From the NCBI GenBank assembly GCA_021234535.1, contig CM037838.1, forward strand, positions 27,939,969 through 28,003,968: 64,000 nt of DNA, read 5' to 3'. Below, piece after piece: positions 11,400-22,610 of this stretch. The stretch is from Stichopus chloronotus. Its lineage: Eukaryota > Echinodermata > Holothuroidea > Aspidochirotida > Stichopodidae. A model generated the notes under the pieces. The model saw nothing but the letters and a program-made list of their open reading frames with translations. It ran no database searches and was not told the origin of the DNA. The stretch's first letter is position 1, and each line of letters opens with the position of its first letter. The position numbers were made by a program, and so were the translations under genes.

Positions 11400-12166
11400 C
11401 AGTGAGACATGGGGATTCCACAGCTAAAGTACAGTTCAAACGGATATACAGAAAGGTAGATCCTATAACATAAAACTGATGTATGAACTTAATTTTTTAG
11501 AGTGTAAAATGCAAATTGGGAGGACCACATCACTTATAAGATGAAAGCAATTCTTAAATGCGAAAAAGCTCACTATAGTGCTATGTTATCTTTTTTTGTA
11601 GCAGTGCTATCACTTTTTCTATGGAATCAAAATACAATATGAGCAGAACTGTCGCGGCACCTCTATAGCCTTGTCTGAATTGATCACTGAATAGATTACA
11701 GTAGTATTAATTATGGAAGCAAATTAAAAAAACTTTTTTTTACCACATTTTCATTGAAAACGGACTCCAAGAAAAGGTAGACAAGATGCACAATATGTCA
11801 ACAATGCTCATGAGCAGTAGACCAAACTTACTACCATTGCTTTGAGTAAGATAGCAGATGACAAATCTCTGCGATCTGTTTTTATTGTTTTCATCCACCC
11901 GTGATTTTACTCTTCAATTATCCATAGAATAATGCACCGTCACTTGGCTGAAATAGGCCAATAGGAGTCGAAGATTCTTACCAAGGACTGAATGAATGAA
12001 TGTTAGATAAAGTCAGTAATGAATGTTTGGTGAACCACACAGAGTACTGAAAGGAAGGCCACATACATAGCTCTTGTTTAAAAGGTTGTCTGTGTACATC
12101 TTATTTTGATTTATACCTGTGCTGCCAGTTGTAATGCCACACAGACATTTAGAGGCTTACCAAAAC
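11400..12166. other. Gene-free stretch
   Basis: AT-rich; nothing supportable seen. Confidence 0.4.
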
Positions 12167-12202
12167 TAGTCACATCAACTACTTATACAGTTGATGTGAC
12201 TA
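12167..12202. repeat. Perfect 14-bp stem hairpin with 8-base loop
   Basis: TAGTCACATCAACT (12,167-12,180), loop ACTTATAC, then the exact reverse complement AGTTGATGTGACTA (12,189-12,202). The loop sequence recurs directly after the right arm, suggesting a local inverted duplication. Confidence 0.85.
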
Positions 12203-12490
12203 CTTATACTAGTGTGAGAAAGAATCATCGTAGCATCACTAAAGTAACAATATGGCCTAATGTTACTTACTTTTTGGGCAAACATATTGCAGCCTACATA
12301 ACAAGCACTCACTGCACTTACACAGTTTACACACATACAGTTACCACAGAATTAACATCACCTCCAAAACTTTGTGCTCACAGACAGCAAACAAGCTGAT
12401 CACCAGCACATAAGAGTATCTGAATTTGTTTTGAACCTGGAATATGAGTTGCACAAGCAATCTCCTAGTCACCTACAGTAACTTTGTCAG

Positions 12491-12786
12491 TGTTCCAGGG
12501 AAGGAAAGTAGAGAAAAATATCACATGTCACAAAATCTGAAAAAACTATGCACTCATCTTCCAGATATATGAAAATTGTCTCAATAATTTTGTTGACCCT
12601 ACAAAAGTCAGACTCTCCAAGAAAGCCTAGCCATCAATCACTGTTACTTGAAATCAAACAGACTATTATGGGAATGGCTATAAATATTCCTGTGTGCAAA
12701 AATGTAGTGACTGTAACATCATCTGCCTTTCAGTGGCAAAATATCACAAAATGTTCAACACATACAGTATTCCAGCTTTAAATGCC
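12491..12786 (+). repeat. Dispersed repeat, copy A (inverted partner at 21,000-21,328)
   Basis: About 295 bases match the reverse complement of 21,000-21,328. Shared blocks in the same order include CATGTCACAAAATCTG-like, TATGCACTCATC, TACTTGAAATCAAACAGAC, GGGAATGGCTAT and TATTCCAGCTTT. The copies are diverged with small indels, as expected for old members of an interspersed family. No coding capacity is evident. Confidence 0.75.
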
Positions 12787-15744
12787 TTTTCTATCAGTGT
12801 GCTTTTAGATTTTTCTGTGTACTGTACAGTAAGTGACAGTATTGCTCCATAATTGGGCATATTCTGCATTAAACTGGTGGGAAAGATCACCAGAACTTAG
12901 CTGTTTGACTGTATATTGTTTTTGGAGGAATTTCAAACCGATCTTGGGCAAAAGAAAACTATACTCTGGATGTTATATTAAAATTAACTAGTGGTATTAT
13001 GTAAGAAATTTGCACGGGCCCTCCATGGCAAGTAGTTGGAAGAGGTTACATGAGTGGTAACTTACATCATGGAAACAGAGGACAGGAGGTACAGTGCAAC
13101 ACCAACAGAACATGTTCCTTTGGGACAAACAAATCCCTAAAGTCTGGCAAAGGGTCAGTGACAGCTAATTTCTTCCCCTCTCCATTCACATGTCTTCAAT
13201 TCTGCCACTCCCATGGAACAATTTTACATTGACTCTGAAACTAACGGATGTTACATATTTGTTGCTTGTATTAATGCAGCCTTTGAAGCCATTAAAATTT
13301 AACAACACTGTTACATTATACATGTATACAGTATGAGTATGTGTAACCTTATCAGTATATGCGGCCTTGTCATTGCCCTAATCATATTGATCCTAAACTT
13401 GCCACAACCCAAAGCAAATCACAACCTTTTAACAATCTTCATCTGCTCAGAATGGGCCTTGATCAGCGGTGGAATCTTTCAGTTTATGTTTTCACAGCCA
13501 CACTATCAATGACAAAACTATGGGAATTACAATGTTTCATGCCTAGGGAATTAACAATCATCTTAATACTGATGATGGACGGAAATACACCGAGTGATCA
13601 CGATGTGACAAACAAAATATTTTCCTCTACAAAAGATTTTTTCAAACTTCTTCCCAGCACCAAGTACCAATGTAGTGTAATATCTGCAAACTGCAACAAG
13701 TTTGCAATTGAATAAATTGAATAAAATCAAACAAAAACAAGAAAGACAAAAACCTAATTAAAATTCACATTACATAGACCTACAGTACAGTACCTACAGT
13801 GGTGTGTGATTTGATCTACAGTTAAAATGAGAACCGACCAAATTGTGCCAAGGAAACTGCCCTAACACTGTCTTTGATATAATGAGCAGTTAAAAGTACT
13901 CAGAACTCTCTTCCCTCATTAAGAAACTAAGGTACATAAAAAGTCCAATCATGTCAACACTATTAAAAGCTCTTCTTCCTTTCATCAAAGGTCAAGCAAA
14001 ATTCAATCTCGTACTGGCTTGTTTAATGAAGCACAAACATCTCTCCCAGTTGGTTCATTTACACAAGACTTTAACAAAACAAATAGCAAATCTACAGTAT
14101 CTGCAGTAAGACCAGAATATAGTGGTAGATAGTTCCTCCTAGTCTTCTGACGTTTGCCATAAAATGGAAAAGAAGTAAATTAGTTACGACAAAACAAAGT
14201 TTATGGGTGCAGACACATCATTTTAAGCATGGGTAATATTACGATGTGTGCTTTCCAACAAATTTTTTGAAATGAGGTTTACTCTACAGTATGCTTGACA
14301 GAGCCCAATGCTTGTATGGGGACAGGTAAGACATGACAAAGTATGAAGTAACAATGGTAGTCTGCAGGTCTACCAGTGTTGGATGCATTGGTCATCAAAG
14401 AATGACATGAAGTTGGACAATATTGATTATACTCACAACGATCTGCACGGAAAAAATTATTGCAATCATTTGATAATAATAATGTGTCACCGCCAAGAGT
14501 TTCAGGCCTAGCCTAATGATAGTGTATACGCTGATTTCTAGCATGATTTTTGGCACAAACTGATGTAATGTTCAACCACCAATGAAAGTTCAATCCAAAA
14601 ATATAGTCATTGATATTGCTTAAATACTCCACGAAACATAACACATTTCATGTACACCAAACTACACTACATACATTTTTTTTAAGGTATAATTATACAT
14701 CAGTGCCTTGTGAGAAGAAATACAAAGATCATGTAAATCCTTCCCAAAATTGAAATAAAAATATCCTAATGAGGTGAGGTACAGAGAATGGCCTAACCCA
14801 GCTATTGAGTATGTATTTCATCACCAAATGAGCCTGAAATGCTCCACGAAATCTTACGCGTCGAGCCTAAAATACTCCACTAAATGTTACACCTCGTACA
14901 GCCCAAACTATATTACATATATTTTTCAAGTAAAAAGTATCCCAAAATGTCTCATGAAAACATGTAGACAAGACTGCACATCCTTCTAAAAACTGAAAAT
15001 AATCACACCCTAACATAGTGATGTACTGTGTAGCCAATAACCTAATCACCTCAGTGCGCTTTTCATCACCAAAGTGAACAGCCAATTATTTTTAAATTTG
15101 GACATCAGGTAATTGACATAAACAAGTAAATTACATTTTGCTGCTCTCTTTATACTTGCAGTTCACAAGTTTTTAGATTTATGGTTTAAATTGGTCAAGA
15201 TGGTCATTGAAGGTTAATGTTAGACCTACTCATGAAACGAAATCTTTCCATCATTATAATTTCCATCTGTGTAAGTTATACATGATGAAATTCTAACCTA
15301 TCAATGTTGATCATAACAATAGCGTACCTACATATCATTTGTAGCATGAAGTATGTATTCATATGTAGGCCTACATACAAGAAAAAATATCTCATGATTC
15401 TTGCTTGCACAGGAAACATAAAAAGCTTATACCTCCGGCTTTATTGAAATCACAAGCCGAAGTTTAGAACAAGAAATCATGTTGGAAGAGTGATCTATAC
15501 TGCTATGACTTCATCTTGTTCTAGCTCTATGAATACCAAATTCTAGCTCCATGAATACCAAATATTAAGTGTCAACATACCAAAGGCACAACATAACTAC
15601 CTGTACAACTGCCAACTTGTAACCATCTACTGAAGCAAACCCTATATACCGCAGTGTACAACATGCGTCACACTTTACTGCTCATCAAATGACGTGCACA
15701 GGGTTGTGTTTTCAACTGAACGCATACATTTCCTTGTCATTTGC
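12787..15744. other. Gene-free stretch
   Basis: Frames at 13,050-13,232 and 13,359-13,715 (118 residues) have no recognisable motif. Short GTACA/CAGTA runs occur at 13,781-13,801. If the minus-strand exon pair at 15.7 and 20.0 kb is real, its downstream exons or 3' UTR could lie here, but I could not place any. Confidence 0.4.
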
Positions 15745-15947
15745 CTATCTCCTTCTTGCAAACTTGCAGCAATTTTCTCCATCCAGCAAGTGTGATAAAA
15801 TATCACCAAGTGTTCCAGGCAGTCGAGTTATTTCACGGAACCCTTCATTATCACATGACGAGATGCCCACAGCGATTGAAATTCCTTGCTGTGAGTTATT
15901 AAGTGTCTGTAACTGTCCAACTAGAAATTCAATCAACCGTCTATACA
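15745..15947 (-). CDS. Candidate second exon of an unidentified minus-strand gene
   Basis: On the minus strand an acceptor TATACAG (complement of 15,948-15,954) precedes a frame open for 66 codons to a TAG at 15,745-15,747. The entry phase (two bases completing a split codon) is exactly that left by the donor of the first-exon candidate at 19,987-20,089. Visible features are a hydrophobic/amphipathic start (YRRLIEFLVGQLQ), then GISSCDNEGFREI and LPGTLGDILSHLLDG, and a basic end. Together the two exons would give a protein of about 101 residues. I do not recognise the family. An internal donor (for example the GTGATA within the GTLGD codons) could instead lead to further exons. The frame could still be chance. 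Confidence 0.35.
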
Positions 15948-16259
15948 CTGTATAGTTAAACTAGCTGCATGTGTACAGCACTGTGGGTAAATTACCAGTC
16001 CTCTTCGTGAACTGAAGAGCGTATTAGTATAAAAATCCTAAAATTTGTCTTCCAAAGATTTTTGAAATTATGTGAGCATCCTGACATTTCAATCAGAGTA
16101 GCCTAATTTTGATAGATCTTGTAATGCCAATGCATTCCTTTTACATATAGAAAATACTGTACCACTCACTGAACATACGTATGACTGCTACCACTGTTTA
16201 CCTCTAAAGCTTGAAACGTAATCGGTGGATCTATCCTACTTTCCCCTTTTCTGCTCCTA

Positions 16260-16273
16260 CCCCCCCCCCCCCC
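16260..16273. repeat. C14 homopolymer
   Basis: Fourteen consecutive C on the plus strand. It is one of several long C/G runs in otherwise AT-rich DNA. Confidence 0.95.
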
Positions 16274-17847
16274 ATCTCATATACAAAGCATCCTCAAAAT
16301 GAGCTACTGTGTGCTCTCAACATTCCTTAAATGGTTCACTTCATTTGAGAGAAGTAGGAGCCCCTTAGTCCATTAAATGCAATAGCAGATGATAAAACCC
16401 TCTTATACTGTAGCTCAAAAAATGAACTGGCACAACAAAAAAGATAGCCTACACAAAGCAGAAGCAGTGAGTGGCTGCTCTTGTTTTACCTGACCCACAG
16501 TCCCACACATAATCGTAAATTTCACATCAGCCTCAGCATGTATCCGAGGATCCTAAATTACAGACATGCCATACGGTCACGCAAGTGGACTACTTTTCTG
16601 CACAATTCTCCACATCCCGATGTCGTTTAGCTGTGTGATAAATGCTTGCAAGCAGAGTGCCACCAGATGATGCACTCGGTGACATTTTTGTGTGGAAGAG
16701 ACATGGCAGCTAGGGCGAAATCCTGACACAAAGCAATCAAAGTGGTGTTATTTTCTGAATGCCGGTGGGAGGATTCATTGCACATAAGTAATGAATTTGA
16801 AAACTACAATTGGAGCTCTCTCTGAAAACAAGCCTATAGTGTGATTTTAACGTCCGTGCTACGTGCAAAGAATGTGCGTGTGCGTGTTTTGCTCTTCTCA
16901 CACTGGGTGACTAAAGACATTTATCACTGTTTTTAAACTTGCAAAAATGGTAATGAAAGGCAGCAAACATGACTTGACATTTGACAAGCGAACAAGGCTC
17001 ACGTCAGCACATAATATCGAGAACTGAAAGGCATTCATCATTGCTTATCAATGAATCAACATGAATCTGTTGTGCAGTTGTGATGTATTCCAAATTAAAA
17101 CAGACTCTTACAGTTAGTACAGTACAATATACCTGAAGGGAATTTTTATCACAAATGAACAGATGACAAATTTATTCTCCTGTGAGTTCAGTTGCTGCAT
17201 ATCTTGTAGTAAAAGCCAGCAATAATTGAACATTCTCTACAACCATTCTTCAAGATGGAGAGCTTAAATATGCTAGTCATTTCAAAGTGTGTCTTGACTA
17301 CTAGGCTTCATCAATAATCATCTGGACTTGCTGACAGTTCTGTACTTCCTTTACTTTTTCAGTAGTACATATAAGCTGCAAATGTGTGCATGTACACACT
17401 TCGGGCCCAGTGGTGGTATGGGTGCATCTCTTTTGGGGGAATGATCAAGTGGTGGGCATCACCATGCTAGCTAGCATTGTGGGGAGACTATCTAATTGGA
17501 GCACCACTTTCTGTTTGGTGTGGAGTATATCAGAAAATGTTTGGATTTATATCAGCTGGTCCTTCCCATACAGTTTCCAAACTCCTTGAAAATGGCACTG
17601 CCAGCATTTCCTAGCTTGCAAAACCTTTCTCCTTGACACTATTGGCAGATTATTTAAAACATACCCAGCTGTAGCAATCAACCTGTCCCAAATTCTCACT
17701 CAGCATTCCAATCCAGCAAAACTTCAACATTGATGTGCCCCCCCCCCCTCTTCAAAGCGGTTAGCATGGCTACAGGCCTGTAGCTGTGGTGTTTCAGACG
17801 AGAAGTTTCCTTTGACACTCTTGTAGCACGACTGTGGTACAGTCCTG

Positions 17848-17874
17848 CCCCCCTCCCCCCCCCCCAAAAAAAAA
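17848..17874. repeat. C6-T-C11-A9 homopolymer junction
   Basis: C6 (17,848-17,853), one T, C11 (17,855-17,865) directly followed by A9 (17,866-17,874). The same C-run/A-run junction recurs at 59,425-59,445, and in complement (T10-G8) at 22,109-22,126. Confidence 0.95.
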
Positions 17875-19306
17875 TGCCATGGGGGTGTCATGTTATCTAT
17901 AGGTGTATGCAGGTAAACCTATAGCTAATAAGGTTCCACAAAGGCACTAAAATCCTAAAAGCAGATTGCCAATATTCACCATTACTTCACCACTTGGACA
18001 AGATTGTACCTGACAAAATAATTTTAGAGAATCTCAGTGAAAAAACAATTAAGGTTGTAATATGTCACCATGGCAGCATTTAAAAATGTATCATGAATTT
18101 AATAATTTGATGTCTCTTGATTAGAATTAACATTAAAATATTTAACTAAAGTCATAAAGAACACTACAGCACAGTACAGCACTGTGCAGTATCTATGCAT
18201 TCAGATTTCAGCATGTCTGAAAATATTCCAAAATGATTTCATGTACCATGCATGCACCCCACATGCAGCTACAGTACTGTAACCCCTCCCCCCAGCATGT
18301 TCGCACAAGGAACACTCCATTTTCATGTCTATACTGTAGTCTTCAATTTCATTCATTTCAATTGCGTTCACATGAACAGTCACTGGACCAATCAATTTCA
18401 CTCAATGTAGATTGTACCGATTACAATTTGGTACAGTATCTCCACATTGATACTGCAGTGTCTATCACAAGTGGATCAAAATCTGCAAGACAATCAGACA
18501 GTCATACTATACATCAATTCCACCAAATGATTTATTGTTTAAGATATGCACTCATGACCATTTGTGAATGTTTAGCATTACTGTAAATAGACGGATAGTC
18601 GATACTTCTTAAGTGCAGTCCATTCTTTAATATCTCTTTGCATGATGGTATTTTCCACACTTGGCTTATTTACAGTATACATGCAGTGAAGATCATTTTT
18701 TTTGTTCTAGTATTTTGCATAGCCTACATGCACACTGGGGGGACTTCATAAATTTGAGGATGGCAGTATGTGATTGTGCTGTAATGTCAATTAATTTCAG
18801 AAGACAGCTTAGTATGTACAGTTATCAGCATGAACTGCAACTTGAAAGCATGCATGACAAATAGGCTGGAACTATGCATGTATGTAATGTAAGATTCTTT
18901 TTCTTTTGTCATAAATTCACCAGAAATGCAAAAATATTGTGCACACTTTGTTAACCATAAATTAATGTGCTCCTGTTATAGGTGCTGAAAGTGCATTGAA
19001 ACAAACAAAAAATTTGCAACAATACATACTACAGTTAATGCATGTGCCTTCTGAAAGCAAAGAGGAAGGATCAAACATTTACGTACAAGCATGTTTATCA
19101 GCTACCTTAAATTTTATCATGCTAGCTCAATTACCTTGATGGTATGGTAGTACAACTCTGCAAATCTTGAAAATATCCAACAAACTCTTCAAACCTCCAC
19201 TCAAATGGTACTGCAATATTATACTAATTAAAGGAAGGATCTCTGGATTCGGAATATGAAGCATTATTACCATCTCATTTTACTAGCAAATCCAGACAGT
19301 GAAGGT

Positions 19307-19318
19307 GGGGGGGGGGGG
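19307..19318. repeat. G12 homopolymer
   Basis: Twelve consecutive G on the plus strand. Confidence 0.95.
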
Positions 19319-19986
19319 TTGAAATTTAACAGACGTGCACCCCTAGTTGCAATTGGCACCAAGCAAAAATTTTGAAAATGAGGAACAGCTACAAGGGAGA
19401 AAGGAAAACGAGGGATGAAAGACAGCATTACACAATATAGCGCTCAGGTCAAGCAAGCAAAATCATTGACTTCCCAAGTATTATGTTACGTAATTCTGTA
19501 TAAACTTTCTCAAAAGGGACGGGGTCAAATCTTCACTTACACCCCCCATATGACAGCAATCCATCAGTGCTCCCAGTAACAGAAAATCCTGGATATGCCA
19601 CTGACTTTTGCTTTAAGTAGTTTCAATCTTGTTGGAAACCCTTTGCTGATCTTGGAAGGGCCCCTATATTATTTCGCCCATCATGAAATCACATCAGGAC
19701 TGCCTAGGCCGCAGTGATTTATAAAAAAATGGTTTTCAAGGCCTACACAGCAGCAAGGTAAGCACTAGCCCATGGTAGGAGGAATAAAAAAAATGCTGGC
19801 TCCAAAACGGTTATAATGAGGAAGGCATTTTCTAGCGTTATAGTCGTCTGAATAGATAGGCCTACTAAAATAATAGGCCTCAGTAAATTTCGATGCACTT
19901 TGACAAGTAATCTACAACTTGTAATGTACAACGAATCAAAATATGGATGTTGGTTTGTTGCTAAGTTAGGTGCAGCATGTACGTAC

Positions 19987-20089
19987 CCCCGATAATTTCA
20001 CCAGGCTCTGGGCCGTTGGTTTGGTTTACGTATGGATCCGCCATCAGTTCTACCTCCTCTTGGACCTCTGGAGTGACGCGATTTGACAT
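19987..20089 (-). CDS. Candidate first coding exon of an unidentified minus-strand gene
   Basis: On the minus strand the frame starts with ATG (complement of 20,087-20,089). An in-frame TAG lies six bases upstream, so this is the first methionine available. The frame runs 34 codons to a strong donor GTACGT (complement of 19,981-19,986), leaving phase 1. It encodes an acidic N-terminus (RVTPEVQEEVELMADPY, then a PEPGEIIG turn). The stretch at 20,000-20,350 has many more CG dinucleotides than its surroundings, as expected near a promoter. The phase matches the acceptor of the open segment at 15,745-15,947. Function unknown. Confidence 0.4.
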
Positions 20090-20350
20090 AGGCTATCTTC
20101 TAATTAAGACACCACAGCATGAAGTGAAAACAGAATTCAGTTGTGCGGCGAGCTCTCCTCGAATGTTATAAGAGCAGTCAGCCTGAAATTTACCATGTCA
20201 TCCCGGTTATTAATTTTGAAGCACGGGATTCACTCACGGTGCAAACAGCTTATTACATCTTGGCAAGTTCTTCTAGCCTTCCCTAACGTTAGATCGTCTG
20301 CGAGCAGCGTAGAAGTGTTTACGACGAGCTAGGAGGCGATGTGAGGAGAT
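20090..20350 (-). promoter_or_regulatory. CpG-richer stretch upstream of the candidate first exon
   Basis: CG dinucleotides cluster at 20,140-20,340 (for example GCGGCGAG, CCCGGT, ACGACGAG, GGCGATG), unlike the AT-rich flanks. With the minus-strand candidate first exon just below, this is a plausible promoter and 5' UTR. No TATA box or defined motif can be assigned. Confidence 0.3.
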
Positions 20351-20999
20351 AAAAGCTAAGGCCTACACATGAATGACGTAATGTAGTAAAGAAATAAGCA
20401 CGTCCTAACTAAAAATTTCAAGTTTATCAGCGAACTGACTTCTTGCCTACGATATCTCAATGTGGACCACTTTACGGGGAACGCGCTGGTCCTCTTGTCA
20501 ATTGTATTCTGCATGCAGTTACCTGAATTCCATGACATTTAATGAAATATACAGATTGTAAGAGAGTTAATTACAGTGCATAAATGCATGGTGGACGAAA
20601 CACGACGAATTCGTGAATACAAATCAGTAACTTGAACAGTGAAGTGGTTACAGCTGGATCTCGGACTGAACAATTAGTTACTTGCACGAAACGGCGTCAT
20701 TGCACCTTGGCAACAGTTAACACTGCCAAAAGGATTGTATTGTAACTGGTAACCTTGGGCGGGCCAGCGTAATTTGATCAGGGTTATACTGCACTGTTAT
20801 TTGCATAAGATTGCAGCTGGGTTATTTGCAAACAAAGTTTACACCTCCGGTTACCAGAACCAATTCACGGCAACCAATTATGTGATGCATACGACTTCTG
20901 GCCAATGTTTACATTCCCTCCCTCGATCGTACCTCAGTTGTATGACTGAACTTACTGTGTGACCATGCCAGCCAGTACTTGTAATGTTACAATGTTAGC
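20351..20999. other. Gene-free stretch
   Basis: Upstream flank of the minus-strand candidate gene; no exon or repeat recognised. Confidence 0.4.
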
Positions 21000-21328
21000 A
21001 GGCACTTGAAAGCTGGAATATGAGTAGAAAATTTTTCCGTGAAAGTTAAATTCAGCAGAATATGTCATAGCCACTACAAGAAAGAACATTGTTTTAGCCA
21101 CATTTTTCATAAATGTATATTGATAGCCATTCCCATTGGTCTGTTTGATTTCAAGTAATGGTGATTGCATGACTGCTATGCTTTCTTGCATGTAGAGTCA
21201 GAATTTTGTAGGGCCAACAGAAATGTGGAGAGATTTTCATATTAAAATATCTGGACGATGAGTGCATAAAGTTTTCTTCCAGATTTTGTGACAGGTGATG
21301 TTTTCCCCTACTTTCTCTTCCCTGAAAC
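21000..21328 (-). repeat. Dispersed repeat, copy B (inverted partner at 12,491-12,786)
   Basis: The reverse complement of this segment aligns over nearly its whole length with 12,491-12,786. It contains the shared TACTTGAAATCAAACAGAC block. The copies are diverged and in opposite orientation, about 8.2 kb apart. Confidence 0.75.
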
Positions 21329-22179
21329 AATGACAAAGAACAAAGGTAGATGACTGCAGGCGATTGCCAGCGCAACTCATGTGTGATTGTTTTAACTTTC
21401 AGTGCGTATAATAAACCAGACAATGGCCCAGAAAGCACAATTTGATACGGTACTGCAATGGTGGCGGCTTCAATTATTAAAGTCAGCTGTTGATTTTTTG
21501 TTTAAGAATCTGACATAAAAGGTGAGGATGACACCCTTGGTCTTTGTAAAGATTAGTTGGTATAATAACTTCTTCCTGCTCTGCAAAACTGTAGCCATGT
21601 TGTTTCCTTTCCTTTAGGGGAGGGTCATTTTTGGATGGAGAAGGGGCAAAGCTGAACAGCATCCTTGGGGAGAGGTATGTAAGAGGTGCTCCTCACCTTT
21701 GGAAAACTTGTGTCTTTGTACAATGTTTCAAAGATCATGGAAATAAAAGACAAGACAAGATGATGCCTAATCTATTTCTGCTGTTATCGCTATTGCTACC
21801 AAGATGTAAGTGACCACAGGATTCAGGAAAGAAACAAAGAAACTCCCGAGAAGTAATGTTTACCTCTGACCCTTACTATGATGCACAGTTTTACACCTAG
21901 AAACAGAAGACCAAAGACTGGACTGATTGATTGTGTTTCTCAGTGTGTTTAAAATACATGATTTGTAAAAGTGTAAAAGGTAACATATTGTTTGAAAAAC
22001 TACACTTTGCAGAGGGGCTCAGTTACAAAATGACATGCATGGGGCTATCATACCATTTTTTTCCTACAATTTTCTATTTTTCTCAGCCTGCTAAGAGAAT
22101 CCCTACTGTTTTTTTTTTGGGGGGGGTGCCAGCTAGGTATACATGAGTCTGGTGATTTTGCAAATAAGATATGTCCAAT
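21329..22179. other. Gene-free stretch
   Basis: No supportable exon. Contains the T10-G8 junction at 22,109-22,126. Confidence 0.4.
22109..22126. repeat. T10-G8 homopolymer junction
   Basis: T10 (22,109-22,118) directly followed by G8 (22,119-22,126), the complement of the C-run/A-run junctions at 17.85 and 59.43 kb. Confidence 0.95.
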
Positions 22180-22610
22180 TCTTAGGAGATTGTGTTTACT
22201 AATGTTTACACAACTTGACCATCCCCAAATGACATTTAACCTTCACCAACAACAGGAATTTTGTACTCAGTGTAAGATATCACCTGCAAACATGACTGCC
22301 AAACATAACTCATCTAAAAAGGTATACATGGATACTTATTTTTGTGCTTGAAAATAGTACATCTTAGTGATCACAAGAGCACCAAAGACATTTACTCGAT
22401 CAATTTTACATTTAGTCAACAATCAACAACTGCCAGAAGGAGCTCTGTTGACCCCAAATGACATTAACCTCCACCACAGGGTTCTTGCATTCAATGAGGT
22501 ACTCACTAATTATGAAATTTGTCCAAGCTTCCCTTTTTGAGATATAACGTTTACAACGTTTTCACAATTTGACCCTCGTGACCCATAATGATCTGATGGC
22601 CAATTAATGT
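22180..22610 (+). repeat. Degenerate units of the TGACNTTTGACCT repeat family
   Basis: Recurrent phrases here (CACAACTTGACCATCCCC, AAATGACATTTAACCTTCACC, GACCCCAAATGACATTAACC, TTGTCCAAGCTTCCC, TTTTGAGATAT) match the units at 33,980-34,700 and 36,335-36,420 in the same order. They are members of one diverged interspersed family with a repeat unit of roughly 150-170 bases. Confidence 0.55.

Larger units (their letters stand above)
15948..19986. other. Gene-free stretch (possible intron of the minus-strand candidate)
   Basis: Contains several C or G homopolymers (16,260-16,273; 17,738-17,748; 17,848-17,874; 19,307-19,318). It also has a CAGTACAGCACTGTGCAGTA-type imperfect palindrome at about 18,171-18,191. 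No other supportable exon. Confidence 0.4.
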
